Source of the DNA: Chlorobiales bacterium
GTDB taxonomy: Bacteria; Bacteroidota; Chlorobiia; Chlorobiales; Chlorobiaceae
NCBI GenBank assembly: GCA_022360355.1
Contig: JAKSCY010000625.1
Span: 1 to 6,454, forward strand
DNA: 6,454 bases
Reading direction: 5' to 3'
Positions 1 to 5,769 of the stretch are shown here, one piece after another (the stretch's first letter is position 1; each line of letters begins with the position of its first letter). Below the pieces are notes generated by a model that was given only the letters and a program-made list of their open reading frames with translations, did no database searches and was not told the origin of the DNA. The translations under genes were made by a program, and so were the position numbers.

Positions 1-534
1 ACCAAAGGCAGGATCATTATAAATTTGCTGGTAAACCTCTTCGTTCCATGACGCTTCAGTATCAAGGAACATTCCCCAGGTATCGGCGTATTTACGCAGC
101 CAGGAAGAAAACGGCGGGTAGTACTGAATTGCATTTTTGTAAAGGCCCTTTCCTTTTAACTCACCCAGAGGCTGGTCAACCAGAAAATAGAAGTAGCAGA
201 TACCCTGCAACATCTGGTCGCGCACCGATTCGGACGGCCCTTTGAGCACGTCCTGGGGAAGCAGTTCCGATGCTCTGTCTATGAAATCATAATATTCCGA
301 TAAGCTCTGGGCAGGATTGGTTTCACGGTCAGGATTGATTTTTTTTGCCTTTGCAATTGATGTCTCAAGCATTTTGCCGATTTCAGGCTGCTCATTTATT
401 AACTGTATGAGTTCTTTGGTTATCGCTTTATGGTGCTTGCCCCCTGAAAATGCCGTGCTTGCGGAAAAAAGCATTCCCAGCAATAGCACTATCGAAAGAA
501 AACGTTCCTTCCTTTCAAATATTCTTCCTTTCAT
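1..534 (-). CDS. Exported phosphatidylserine decarboxylase-related protein, N-terminal part (3' truncated by window edge)
   Basis: The minus-strand frame is open from the ATG at 534-532 to the window edge, giving 178 residues with no stop, so the C-terminal part lies outside. Residues 1-30 look like a Sec signal peptide: a basic start (MKGRIFERKER), a hydrophobic core around residues 12-23, and a plausible cleavage site after STAFS. Residues about 38-178 resemble, from memory of the family, the N-terminal domain found in phosphatidylserine decarboxylase-related proteins (PF12588 type): ELIQLINEQPEIGKML near 41-56, a VDQPL stretch near 119-123, then WLRKYADTWGMFLDTEASWN near 145-164. The pyruvoyl-forming catalytic domain would follow beyond the edge and cannot be seen. 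A strong ribosome site precedes the start. The GH18 gene ends 71 bases upstream on the same strand, so co-transcription is possible. The family call is moderate; the open frame and signal peptide are directly visible. Confidence 0.62.
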   Translation of the reverse strand, partial: MKGRIFERKERFLSIVLLLGMLFSASTAFSGGKHHKAITKELIQLINEQPEIGKMLETSIAKAKKINPDRETNPAQSLSEYYDFIDRASELLPQDVLKGPSESVRDQMLQGICYFYFLVDQPLGELKGKGLYKNAIQYYPPFSSWLRKYADTWGMFLDTEASWNEEVYQQIYNDPAFG

Positions 535-537
535 TTT

Positions 538-544
538 CCCTCCT
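538..544 (-). promoter_or_regulatory. Shine-Dalgarno site of the decarboxylase-related gene
   Basis: Read on the minus strand, AGGAGGG lies three bases before the ATG at 534-532. Its near-perfect match to the anti-Shine-Dalgarno sequence fixes this start, which would otherwise rest only on the signal peptide. Confidence 0.75.
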
Positions 545-605
545 GTATTATGATGGTTTAAAAGAAACAAGCGCTTCATGGAAACAACTGAACAAGACAA
601 CAGAT

Positions 606-1505
606 TCACCCTGTGTCAACAGATGAGAAAACCAACTGATACAATTGCTGTTGCTGTGTCTGTTCAAAAACGTAATTACTTGAATTGAGGCGCCAGTTGG
701 TAAAGATATCGTAATGATAATGCTCCTTATTATCCTGATAGGCTTCCTCCGCCGTCTGGTAACCTTTCTCGGAACTGGAACAGACGGCTTCAAACTTCGC
801 GCCATAGGCGAATAATTCCGGATTGACTCCGGCATTTTTAAACTCACTCGGAAATGTAAATCCAGAGTACAGCTGAAGATTCACAAAGTCCATGAACCCG
901 TTCACAGCCGTGGCGTCCAGATTCCCTACTTCAGCAGGAGAGAGTGTCAGGTAATAGTGTTTATCCGTCTGTTTTTGGAATTGTTCCCCTATGGCATTGA
1001 TCAGGTATGTAAATTGACTCCGGGTGGTTTGGCTGGAAATCGGGCTTTCCCAGTCTATATCAAAACCATCCAGAGTATAGTTTTTCAAATAAGCCACCAA
1101 GTTGGCAGCGAAATGTTCAGCGTTCTGCTGATCTGAATAATCGGGATTCGAAAAAATATTTGAAATCAGGCTCCCGTCACCCCAGTTTAACGTAACCGCA
1201 ATTTTAATGCCGGGATTGTTCTTCCGGGCATCCCGAATTATACTATCCATGTAGTCCTGGTTGGTCAACCCGTCCGGGTGTGATGAAGCACCCATTTCAA
1301 TAGTGTAAGAAGAACCGTCTCCAGAAGGAACGGTATGAGCACCTGTAGGGGTTGTCGTTACGAAGCAGATGTACAGGATATCTACCGACTGATAAATGTT
1401 TTGTTGAATGAGCCTTTGGTAGCAACTGTTAGGGCTGTTGTAATTGGTTCCGGCCGGCTCATCTTCGTTCAAAAAAATCCATGCATTAACAAGTTGAGTG
1501 CGCAT
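606..1505 (-). CDS. Glycoside hydrolase family 18 (chitinase-like) protein
   Basis: A 299-residue protein with the GH18 signature LDGFDIDWE at residues 145-153. This gives the DxxDxDxE catalytic pattern with D146, D149, D151 and the proton donor E153. Other barrel landmarks fit the family: a strand-3 segment KIAVTLNWGDG (101-111) where SxGG is usual, LSPAEVG near 188-194, VNLQLY (208-213), and a late tryptophan, W271, at the position of the conserved strand-8 Trp. The family hydrolyses beta-1,4-N-acetylglucosamine linkages in chitin or related glycans by substrate-assisted catalysis. The ATG at 1505 is preferred over the in-frame ATG at 1529 because AAAGGAG sits five bases before it. No signal peptide, membrane segment or carbohydrate-binding module is visible, so the protein appears cytoplasmic or non-classically exported. 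The single domain is about the size of the bare GH18 barrel. The true substrate is unknown. Confidence 0.85.
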   Translation of the reverse strand: MRTQLVNAWIFLNEDEPAGTNYNSPNSCYQRLIQQNIYQSVDILYICFVTTTPTGAHTVPSGDGSSYTIEMGASSHPDGLTNQDYMDSIIRDARKNNPGIKIAVTLNWGDGSLISNIFSNPDYSDQQNAEHFAANLVAYLKNYTLDGFDIDWESPISSQTTRSQFTYLINAIGEQFQKQTDKHYYLTLSPAEVGNLDATAVNGFMDFVNLQLYSGFTFPSEFKNAGVNPELFAYGAKFEAVCSSSEKGYQTAEEAYQDNKEHYHYDIFTNWRLNSSNYVFEQTQQQQLYQLVFSSVDTG

Positions 1506-1510
1506 AGTTT

Positions 1511-1517
1511 CTCCTTT
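1511..1517 (-). promoter_or_regulatory. Shine-Dalgarno site of the GH18 gene
   Basis: AAAGGAG on the minus strand, five bases before the ATG at 1505-1503. It decides between that start and the upstream in-frame ATG at 1529, which would place this site inside the coding sequence. Confidence 0.7.
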
Positions 1518-1524
1518 GTGTTTA

Positions 1525-1552
1525 AACATACGAAATGAATAAAATGAGTCAG
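1525..1552 (-). promoter_or_regulatory. Weak candidate promoter for the GH18 gene
   Basis: On the minus strand, CTGACT (1552-1547) is separated by 16 bases from TATGTT (1530-1525). Both are imperfect sigma-70-type hexamers. A start about seven bases after the -10 would give a leader of roughly a dozen bases that still contains the ribosome site. Chance matches of this quality are common in AT-rich DNA. Confidence 0.25.
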
Positions 1553-1750
1553 GTCACATCTTTTTTCAGACAATTCACAGAGGTATCCTTGTGCTGATCA
1601 CAACGATTACCGGCTCAAAACAAAATGAAGCCCGCCTCCTTTTCCGGCATTGGGAAACTGAGCCCGGCAAAGATGCTTCACATAACATCCGGGAACTTCT
1701 CGTACAAGCTATAGTGCACTGCTTATGGGGTACAAAGGAAAGAAAAACAT

Positions 1751-1769
1751 AAAGCACTCAAAAAGCACT
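1751..1769 (+). repeat. Short direct repeat AAAGCACT, 11-base period
   Basis: AAAGCACT occurs at 1751-1758 and again at 1762-1769. The 11-base offset puts both copies on the same face of the helix. It lies between two divergent genes, about 170 bases upstream of the candidate SQR promoter, so a regulator site is possible but unproven. Confidence 0.4.
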
Positions 1770-1937
1770 TTACATTTCTTTTAATTTACACGCAACTGCC
1801 AACAAAAGCAAACAACATTTGTTCCCTTTCAACCCAAAGCCGGTGGGCCCCTGCTATTTCCTCAGAAAAGCCGTCACTTGACTCTCCACTGGCCAGATCC
1901 TCCTTTTCGACAAGCATTGACGGGAAAGTATAAGTGC

Positions 1938-1966
1938 TTGTATTTTGAAAGGATGTTGACTATATT
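1938..1966 (+). promoter_or_regulatory. Candidate sigma-70-type promoter for the SQR gene
   Basis: TTGTAT (1938-1943) and TATATT (1961-1966) are separated by exactly 17 bases, the optimal spacing. Each hexamer matches consensus at most positions. Transcription would begin near 1973, leaving a leader of about 75 bases before the ATG at 2047. An overlapping TTGACT at 1956-1961 could serve as an alternative -35, but it has no good -10 at the right distance. Confidence 0.5.
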
Positions 1967-2030
1967 TCACGATCGTTAAATGCTTTCCTCCAAAAGATTA
2001 CCGCACGTTTTCCCGAGAAAAGATCACAAA

Positions 2031-2036
2031 AAGGAG
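2031..2036 (+). promoter_or_regulatory. Shine-Dalgarno site of the SQR gene
   Basis: AAGGAG ends ten bases before the ATG at 2047. The spacing is slightly long. The in-frame TAG at 2041-2043 excludes any nearby upstream start, so this site and ATG define the protein. Confidence 0.65.
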
Positions 2037-2046
2037 TCTGTAGACC

Positions 2047-3273
2047 ATGTCAAAAAAGATAGTTGTCCTTGGCGCCGGAACAGGTGGAACGATCATATCC
2101 AACAACTTGAGAAGACACCTCCCCGATGAATGGGAAATCACGGTGATCGATCGTGACGACAAGCATATTTACCAACCGGGCATGCTGTTTGTGCCGTTTG
2201 ATATTCAAAAAGCAAAAACGCTGACGAGGTCAAGGAAAAAGTACATTCTTCCGGGCATTAATTTTGTCATCGATGAGATCACTCATATTGATCCTGAAAA
2301 AAGAGAGGTAAAAACCAAAAACCACAGTTTTTCCTACGACTTTCTGGTAATCAGCACCGGATGCAAGATCGCCCCCGAGGAAAATGACGGTCTGATGGAT
2401 GCGTGGGGAAAAAACGCTTTCACTTTTTACTCGATAGAGGGCGCAGAACTGTTGCGGCAAAAACTCAAGGAGTTTGATGGAGGAAAGCTTGTACTCAATA
2501 TTGCAGAACTCCCTTTCAAGTGTCCCGTAGCGCCTATCGAGTTTGTCTTTATGGCCGATTGGTACTTCAAGAAACGGGGAATCAGAAACAAGGTCGAGAT
2601 TGAGCTGGTTACTCCTCTGACCGGTGCATTCACCAAACCCAAAGCCTCATCTGTATTTGGCGAGTCTGCACGGGAAAAGAACATCAAAATCACCCCCACT
2701 TTCGAACTCAATGAGGTCAACGGCAAAGACAAGTATATTGAATCCATACAGGGAGACAAGATCTCTTATGACATGTTGGTAATCATACCAACCACAATCG
2801 GTGACGAAGTCATCAGTGATTCCGGTCTGGATGACGGAATAGGCTATGTTCCGACTCACCTCAACACCTTGCAGGCTCTGAAACATGAAAGAATTTATGT
2901 GATCGGTGACGCAACCAATGTCCCGACATCAAAGGCCGGGTCGGTTGCTCACTATGAAGCTGATGTGGTTGTATTCAATATCATGGCTGAAATTCACGGG
3001 ATAAAACCTGAAGAGATCTACGACGGCCATTCAACCTGTTTCATCGTCTACTCCAAAGGCACTTCGTCGCTTATCGACTTCAACTACAAGATAGAACCAT
3101 TACCGGGCAAGTTCCCGCTCCCTCATATGGGGCCGTTCTCTCTTCTCAACGAAACCAAGGCAAACTGGTATGGCAAACTGGGATTTGAATGGCTCTACTG
3201 GAATGTCTTGCTTGCCGGCAAGCATCTGGGGATGCCGCCAACGCTGGTAATGGCCGGCAAAGAAGTAGGATAA
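2047..3273 (+). CDS. sqr: Sulfide:quinone oxidoreductase family flavoprotein (possibly type III)
   Basis: The 408-residue product has the two FAD-binding signatures of the family: GAGTGG (9-14) in an N-terminal Rossmann fold, and RIYVIGDAT (282-290) where the acidic residue contacts the flavin ribityl chain. C159 (in PFKCP) and C331 (in STCF) sit where SQRs carry their redox-active cysteine pair. Their spacing of 172 residues equals that of the archaeal enzyme's pair as I recall it. A third cysteine, C106, lies in STGCKIAP. The C-terminal segment around 375-395 is aromatic and amphipathic (FEWLYWNVLLAG), as expected for membrane-surface attachment. The enzyme oxidises sulfide to sulfur or polysulfide and reduces the quinone pool; in green sulfur bacteria this supplies photosynthetic electrons. 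The short, tag-free N-terminus and overall sequence suggest one of the less studied SQR types, III in my judgement. Related dehydrogenases of the same superfamily cannot be fully excluded. It stands alone, with its own promoter and 3' stem-loop. Confidence 0.85.
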   Translation: MSKKIVVLGAGTGGTIISNNLRRHLPDEWEITVIDRDDKHIYQPGMLFVPFDIQKAKTLTRSRKKYILPGINFVIDEITHIDPEKREVKTKNHSFSYDFLVISTGCKIAPEENDGLMDAWGKNAFTFYSIEGAELLRQKLKEFDGGKLVLNIAELPFKCPVAPIEFVFMADWYFKKRGIRNKVEIELVTPLTGAFTKPKASSVFGESAREKNIKITPTFELNEVNGKDKYIESIQGDKISYDMLVIIPTTIGDEVISDSGLDDGIGYVPTHLNTLQALKHERIYVIGDATNVPTSKAGSVAHYEADVVVFNIMAEIHGIKPEEIYDGHSTCFIVYSKGTSSLIDFNYKIEPLPGKFPLPHMGPFSLLNETKANWYGKLGFEWLYWNVLLAGKHLGMPPTLVMAGKEVG

Positions 3274-3282
3274 ACACACCTC

Positions 3283-3327
3283 GGAACATGCAGCAGGCTG
3301 GAACTGGAAAAGCCTGCTGAGCGTTCC
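3283..3327 (+). terminator. Stem-loop after the SQR gene (terminator-like, no U tract)
   Basis: CAGCAGGCT (3291-3299) pairs perfectly with AGCCTGCTG (3311-3319) around an 11-base loop. After a 3x3 internal loop, the stem is extended by GGAAC (3283-3287) with GTTCC (3323-3327). It begins nine bases after the stop codon. There is no run of T after the stem, so it may stabilise the mRNA 3' end or act with Rho rather than terminate by itself. Confidence 0.5.
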
Positions 3328-3414
3328 ATTACTCGGCAATAGTATAACACTCGTCTTTTCTCAGCGCACATTTGCCTTGCCGTTATTAGCCTGAAAAAAA
3401 CGGCTCATTCATCT

Positions 3415-3442
3415 GCCGACCGCATCTGCAGATGTGGTAGGC
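3415..3442. other. Imperfect hairpin centred on the palindrome CATCTGCAGATG
   Basis: GCC (3415-3417) pairs with GGC (3440-3442), then a single mismatch, then A and CCGCATC pair with GATGTGG and T, around a TGCA loop. The core is a perfect 12-base palindrome at 3423-3434. It lies between the SQR stem-loop and the thiamine promoter region. It could be a protein-binding dyad, part of SQR transcript termination, or an element of a long thi leader. The sequence does not decide between these. Confidence 0.4.
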
Positions 3443-3472
3443 TGTTTGTGCTGTCTTGTAAAAAAAGACAAT

Positions 3473-3500
3473 TTGCAAGCCGGAAAGAAATCCGTAAACT
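3473..3500 (+). promoter_or_regulatory. Weak candidate promoter for the thi genes
   Basis: TTGCAA (3473-3478) and TAAACT (3495-3500) are 16 bases apart, each with four of six consensus positions. Transcription would start near 3507, inside the left arm of the dyad described next. An alternative -10, TATACT at 3511-3516, matches better but has no recognisable -35. The real start may be further upstream. Confidence 0.3.
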
Positions 3501-3503
3501 TAT

Positions 3504-3524
3504 TGTCCTCTATACTGGAGGACA
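3504..3524 (+). promoter_or_regulatory. Perfect 7-bp inverted repeat covering the Shine-Dalgarno ahead of thiS
   Basis: TGTCCTC (3504-3510) and GAGGACA (3518-3524) are perfect complements around a seven-base centre, TATACTG. As RNA, the hairpin would bury GGAGG (3517-3521), the only good ribosome site before thiS. As DNA, it is a 21-base dyad centred on a -10-like TATACT, so it could equally be an operator. Which holds depends on where transcription starts. Confidence 0.5.
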
Positions 3525-3528
3525 GAAA

Positions 3529-3552
3529 ATGAATTGTGGTTCTTTGAGATGA
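3529..3552 (+). CDS. Possible seven-codon leader peptide overlapping thiS
   Basis: A complete short frame, MNCGSLR then TGA, begins seven bases after the GGAGG site, the ideal spacing. Its TGA (3550-3552) overlaps the thiS ATG (3549-3551) as ATGA. The thiS ATG itself has only a poor ribosome site (TTTGAG). Ribosomes could therefore load at the leader and reinitiate on thiS. The alternative is that thiS starts at the in-frame TTG at 3534, twelve bases after GGAGG, which would make this frame a coincidence. Confidence 0.35.
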   Translation: MNCGSLR

Positions 3553-3752
3553 TAACGATTACCTTGAACGGTGAACAACGTGACATTCACGATGGTTCGA
3601 CTGTTGACGACATACTCAGCACCATCGGTGCCGAAAAACAACGCGTGGCTGTTGTTGTCAATGAAAACATAATATATCCGGAAAAGCGCAGTAGCTTGGT
3701 ACTGCGAGAAAATGATCAGGTTGAGGTTCTTTCTTTTGTAGAAGGAGGCTGA
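3549..3752 (+). CDS. thiS: ThiS, sulfur carrier protein for thiazole synthesis
   Basis: The product has 67 residues, starts MITITLNGEQ and ends FVEGG. The size, the beta-grasp pattern and the C-terminal Gly-Gly are diagnostic of ThiS. The terminal glycine is adenylated by ThiF and converted to a thiocarboxylate, which donates sulfur to ThiG. I chose the ATG at 3549 because ThiS proteins normally begin with this strand. A TTG at 3534 would add five residues (MWFFE) of no obvious value. The Gly-Gly codons GGAGGC are preceded by AA, so the coding end also reads AAGGAGG, a strong Shine-Dalgarno match, but it is 31 bases from the thiG start. No thiF is present in the window. Confidence 0.92.
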   Translation: MITITLNGEQRDIHDGSTVDDILSTIGAEKQRVAVVVNENIIYPEKRSSLVLRENDQVEVLSFVEGG

Positions 3753-3767
3753 TCAGCCTGTGAGGCT
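3746..3767 (+). promoter_or_regulatory. Mutually exclusive hairpins at the thiS-thiG junction
   Basis: Three arms, AGGCT (3746-3750), AGCCT (3755-3759) and AGGCT (3763-3767), allow the middle arm to pair with either neighbour, around GATC or GTG loops. The first pairing forms a perfect 14-base palindrome, AGGCTGATCAGCCT, across the thiS stop codon. The second overlaps GAGG (3762-3765), the nearest weak ribosome site to thiG. The stems are only five base pairs, so their stability is uncertain. Confidence 0.4.
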
Positions 3768-3779
3768 AATTAACAAGTT

Positions 3780-4559
3780 ATGAATGTATTGCAGATAGGC
3801 GCCCATACCTTTTCTTCCCGCCTTATTCTTGGAACAGGAAAATTCGGTAACGTCCAGTCAATGCTTGACGCTATCCGTGCTTCTGGAACAGAGCTGGTAA
3901 CCGTAGCTCTTCGCAGGTTCAACCGTGAACAGGTCGAACACGATCTTTTTACAGCGCTTTCAACTATCGAGGGGCTCACGCTTATGCCGAACACTTCGGG
4001 GGCATCGAACGCCGCAGAAGCTGTGAAGGCAGCACATATTTCCCGTGAACTTTCCGGCAGCCCGTTTATCAAGGTTGAAATCCATCCCAACCCGCAGCAC
4101 CTGATGCCGGACCCGATTGAAACATACGAGGCGTCCCGCATTCTTGCTTCGGAAGACTTTCTGGTCATGCCCTACATTCCGGCTGACCCTGTACTGGCAA
4201 AACGGCTTGAAGATGCCGGATGCGCGTCGGTCATGCCGCTCGGCTCCGCAATCGGCAGCGGCCAGGGACTTGCAACAGCCGAAATGATCAAGCTTATTAT
4301 CCGTGAAAGCAGCATTCCGGTTATTGTCGACGCCGGCCTGCGTTCCCCTTCCGAAGCCTGCGCAGCAATGGAAATGGGATGCGAAGCCGTACTGGTCAAC
4401 AGCGCAATAGCGGCTGCAGAAAACCCTGCTCAAATGGCAGCTGCATTTGCCAGCGCCGTTAAAGCAGGTTACAAGGCAAGAGCAGCGGGAATCATGCCCA
4501 AATCAGGCTCGGCAGTAGCAACAAGTCCGTTAACCTCTTTTCTTGGAAAAACATCATGA
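3780..4559 (+). CDS. thiG: ThiG, thiazole synthase
   Basis: A 259-residue TIM-barrel protein of normal family length. It begins with the typical [17 protein letters not shown] segment (6-22). K98 in [12 protein letters not shown] is the lysine expected to form the Schiff base with 1-deoxy-D-xylulose 5-phosphate. The phosphate-binding and barrel motifs [14 protein letters not shown] (151-164), [11 protein letters not shown] (183-193) and AVLVNSAIA (203-211) are all intact. ThiG combines deoxyxylulose phosphate, ThiS-borne sulfur and dehydroglycine into the thiazole phosphate. An in-frame TAA at 3771 makes the ATG at 3780 the first possible start. Its ribosome site is poor: GAGG lies 14 bases upstream, inside an alternative hairpin. 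The gene follows thiS by 27 bases and overlaps thiH by four. Confidence 0.96.
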   Translation: MNVLQIGAHTFSSRLILGTGKFGNVQSMLDAIRASGTELVTVALRRFNREQVEHDLFTALSTIEGLTLMPNTSGASNAAEAVKAAHISRELSGSPFIKVEIHPNPQHLMPDPIETYEASRILASEDFLVMPYIPADPVLAKRLEDAGCASVMPLGSAIGSGQGLATAEMIKLIIRESSIPVIVDAGLRSPSEACAAMEMGCEAVLVNSAIAAAENPAQMAAAFASAVKAGYKARAAGIMPKSGSAVATSPLTSFLGKTS

Positions 4560-5626
4560 ACGGGTTTCCGGTTTGGCTGACTGACGAAAAAGGATCTGCT
4601 GATATTGCGCCCCTGCTTACCAGAGCCTCTTCTTTTTCGCTTGAATTTCTTGCGGCTGAAGCCAAGGCAATTACTCTTCGCCGCTTCGGACGCACCATGT
4701 CGCTTTATGCACCGCTCTATCTCTCGAATTACTGTTCAAGCGGCTGTGCATATTGTGGCTATGCTTCTGACAGAAAGACCCTGCGCAGACATCTTGATTT
4801 CCAGGAGGTAGAACGTGAACTTGCAGGCATGAAGGCCATGGGTATCAGTGATGTCCTGCTACTTACCGGAGAACGGACCTCTGCCGTAAATTTCGACTAC
4901 TTGAGACGTTGTGTGGACATTACTGCAACCATGATGCCCAGAGTTTCGATAGAAGCATTCCCGATGACCGTGAGTGAATATCGTGCACTTGCCGACTGCG
5001 GCTGTACCGGGATTACAATCTACCAGGAGACATACGATCCCGAACAGTATCGCGCTTTGCATCGTTGGGGCCCAAAACAGAACTTCCTCGACAGACTTGA
5101 AACGCCTGAACGTGCACTTCAGGCAGGCATCAAAACCGTAGGGGTTGGCGCACTGCTCGGTCTGTCCGAACCGGTAGATGAAGCATTGAAGCTGTTGCGC
5201 CATGTCCGGCATCTCGGCAAAACCTACTGGAAAGCCGGTTTGTCTGTTTCATTTCCCCGCATACGCCCACAGACCGGCGGGTTTCAGCCGGCATTTCCTG
5301 TAACCGATCACTTCCTTGCAAGAATGATTTTTGCATTTCGCATCGGCTTGCCTGACGTCGAGCTGGTGCTCTCAACTCGTGAAAGCCCGGTGTTCCGTGA
5401 CGGCATGGCAGGACTTGCAATCACACGCATGAGTATTGCAAGCAGAACAACAGTCGGCGGATACGTAGAATCTGAAAGCGATCAGAGAGGCCAGTTCGAA
5501 GTCTATGATGACCGCAGTGCAGAAGAATTTTGTACCGCCCTGCAAGAAAAGGACATCGAGCCTGTCTTTAAAAACTGGGAACCGGTTTACAACGGCCCCA
5601 GCACGGAGTTAAAACCAACAAGGTAG
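4556..5626 (+). CDS. thiH: ThiH, 2-iminoacetate synthase (radical SAM tyrosine lyase)
   Basis: A 356-residue radical SAM protein with the cluster motif CSSGCAYC (C60, C64, C67), preceded by LYLSNY as in ThiH. Later segments typical of the family include VLLLTGER near 100-107, [13 protein letters not shown] near 154-166 and GVGALLGL near 197-204. The enzyme cleaves tyrosine to p-cresol and dehydroglycine (2-iminoacetate), the glycine-derived input to ThiG. It needs a [4Fe-4S] cluster and anaerobic conditions, in line with the inferred lifestyle. Its ATG overlaps the thiG stop as ATGA and has only a weak ribosome site of its own, which points to translational coupling. It is slightly shorter than many ThiH proteins (about 370-380 residues), without any obvious missing motif. 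Confidence 0.95.
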   Translation: MNGFPVWLTDEKGSADIAPLLTRASSFSLEFLAAEAKAITLRRFGRTMSLYAPLYLSNYCSSGCAYCGYASDRKTLRRHLDFQEVERELAGMKAMGISDVLLLTGERTSAVNFDYLRRCVDITATMMPRVSIEAFPMTVSEYRALADCGCTGITIYQETYDPEQYRALHRWGPKQNFLDRLETPERALQAGIKTVGVGALLGLSEPVDEALKLLRHVRHLGKTYWKAGLSVSFPRIRPQTGGFQPAFPVTDHFLARMIFAFRIGLPDVELVLSTRESPVFRDGMAGLAITRMSIASRTTVGGYVESESDQRGQFEVYDDRSAEEFCTALQEKDIEPVFKNWEPVYNGPSTELKPTR

Positions 5627-5693
5627 ATTTGTCATTCATCATCCCAGATAAAAACCTCCATCCCCCGACGAAATCGGCATATCGTTCAAGCAA

Positions 5694-5730
5694 ATGGAAC
5701 ATCTTGCAAACCTTGCCTGAGAGGTTCCAT
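5694..5730 (+). terminator. Weak stem-loop downstream of thiH
   Basis: ATGGAAC (5694-5700) pairs with GTTCCAT (5724-5730). After one mismatch, TCT pairs with AGA, leaving a 15-base loop. AAACAG follows, without a T run. It lies 68 bases after thiH, between convergent genes, where a terminator for either direction would be expected. It could end the thi transcript or only protect its 3' end. Confidence 0.3.
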
Positions 5731-5769
5731 AAACAGACAGATAGCCGACTTTCATGTATGATCCGTGAA

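Larger units (their letters stand above)
1506..2046. other. Divergent intergenic region without a convincing gene
   Basis: This 541-base stretch separates the GH18 gene (leftward) from the SQR gene (rightward). It holds the candidate promoters and ribosome sites listed separately and an 11-base-spaced direct repeat at 1751-1769. Two short overlapping open frames on opposite strands at about 1575-1757 show no recognisable family and have poor starts, so I do not call them. The part from about 1740 to 1830 is visibly AT-rich, as expected for a regulatory region. No tRNA, riboswitch or insertion-sequence end was recognised. Confidence 0.6.

Noticed and set aside
548..847. A 99-codon minus-strand frame overlapping the GH18 3' end.
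   Set aside because: It lies in another frame of a gene with a clear catalytic motif, and its Arg/Ser/Ile-rich product matches nothing known to me.
1591..1752. A 53-codon GTG-initiated frame on the plus strand in the GH18-SQR gap, with AGAGG upstream.
   Set aside because: No recognisable family, non-ATG start, and an equally long frame on the opposite strand over the same bases. It cannot be told from chance.
1575..1757. A 60-residue frame on the minus strand in the same gap.
   Set aside because: No Shine-Dalgarno site, no family resemblance and an unusual composition rich in Cys, Arg and Ser. Probably random.
1811..1823. The inverted repeat AACAA-CAT-TTGTT in the divergent gap.
   Set aside because: Only five AT-rich base pairs with a three-base loop, as expected by chance in this composition.
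3534..3548. A TTG start giving ThiS five more residues (MWFFE).
   Set aside because: ThiS normally begins at MITI..., and the extension adds nothing recognisable. It is kept only as an alternative because the strong GGAGG is nearer to it than to ATG 3549.
5711..5730. A CTGAGAGGTTCC stretch resembling the CUGAGA core of the TPP riboswitch.
   Set aside because: It lies downstream of thiH with no following ACC...GAACCUGAUC core and no gene on that strand to control. It is better explained by the stem-loop.
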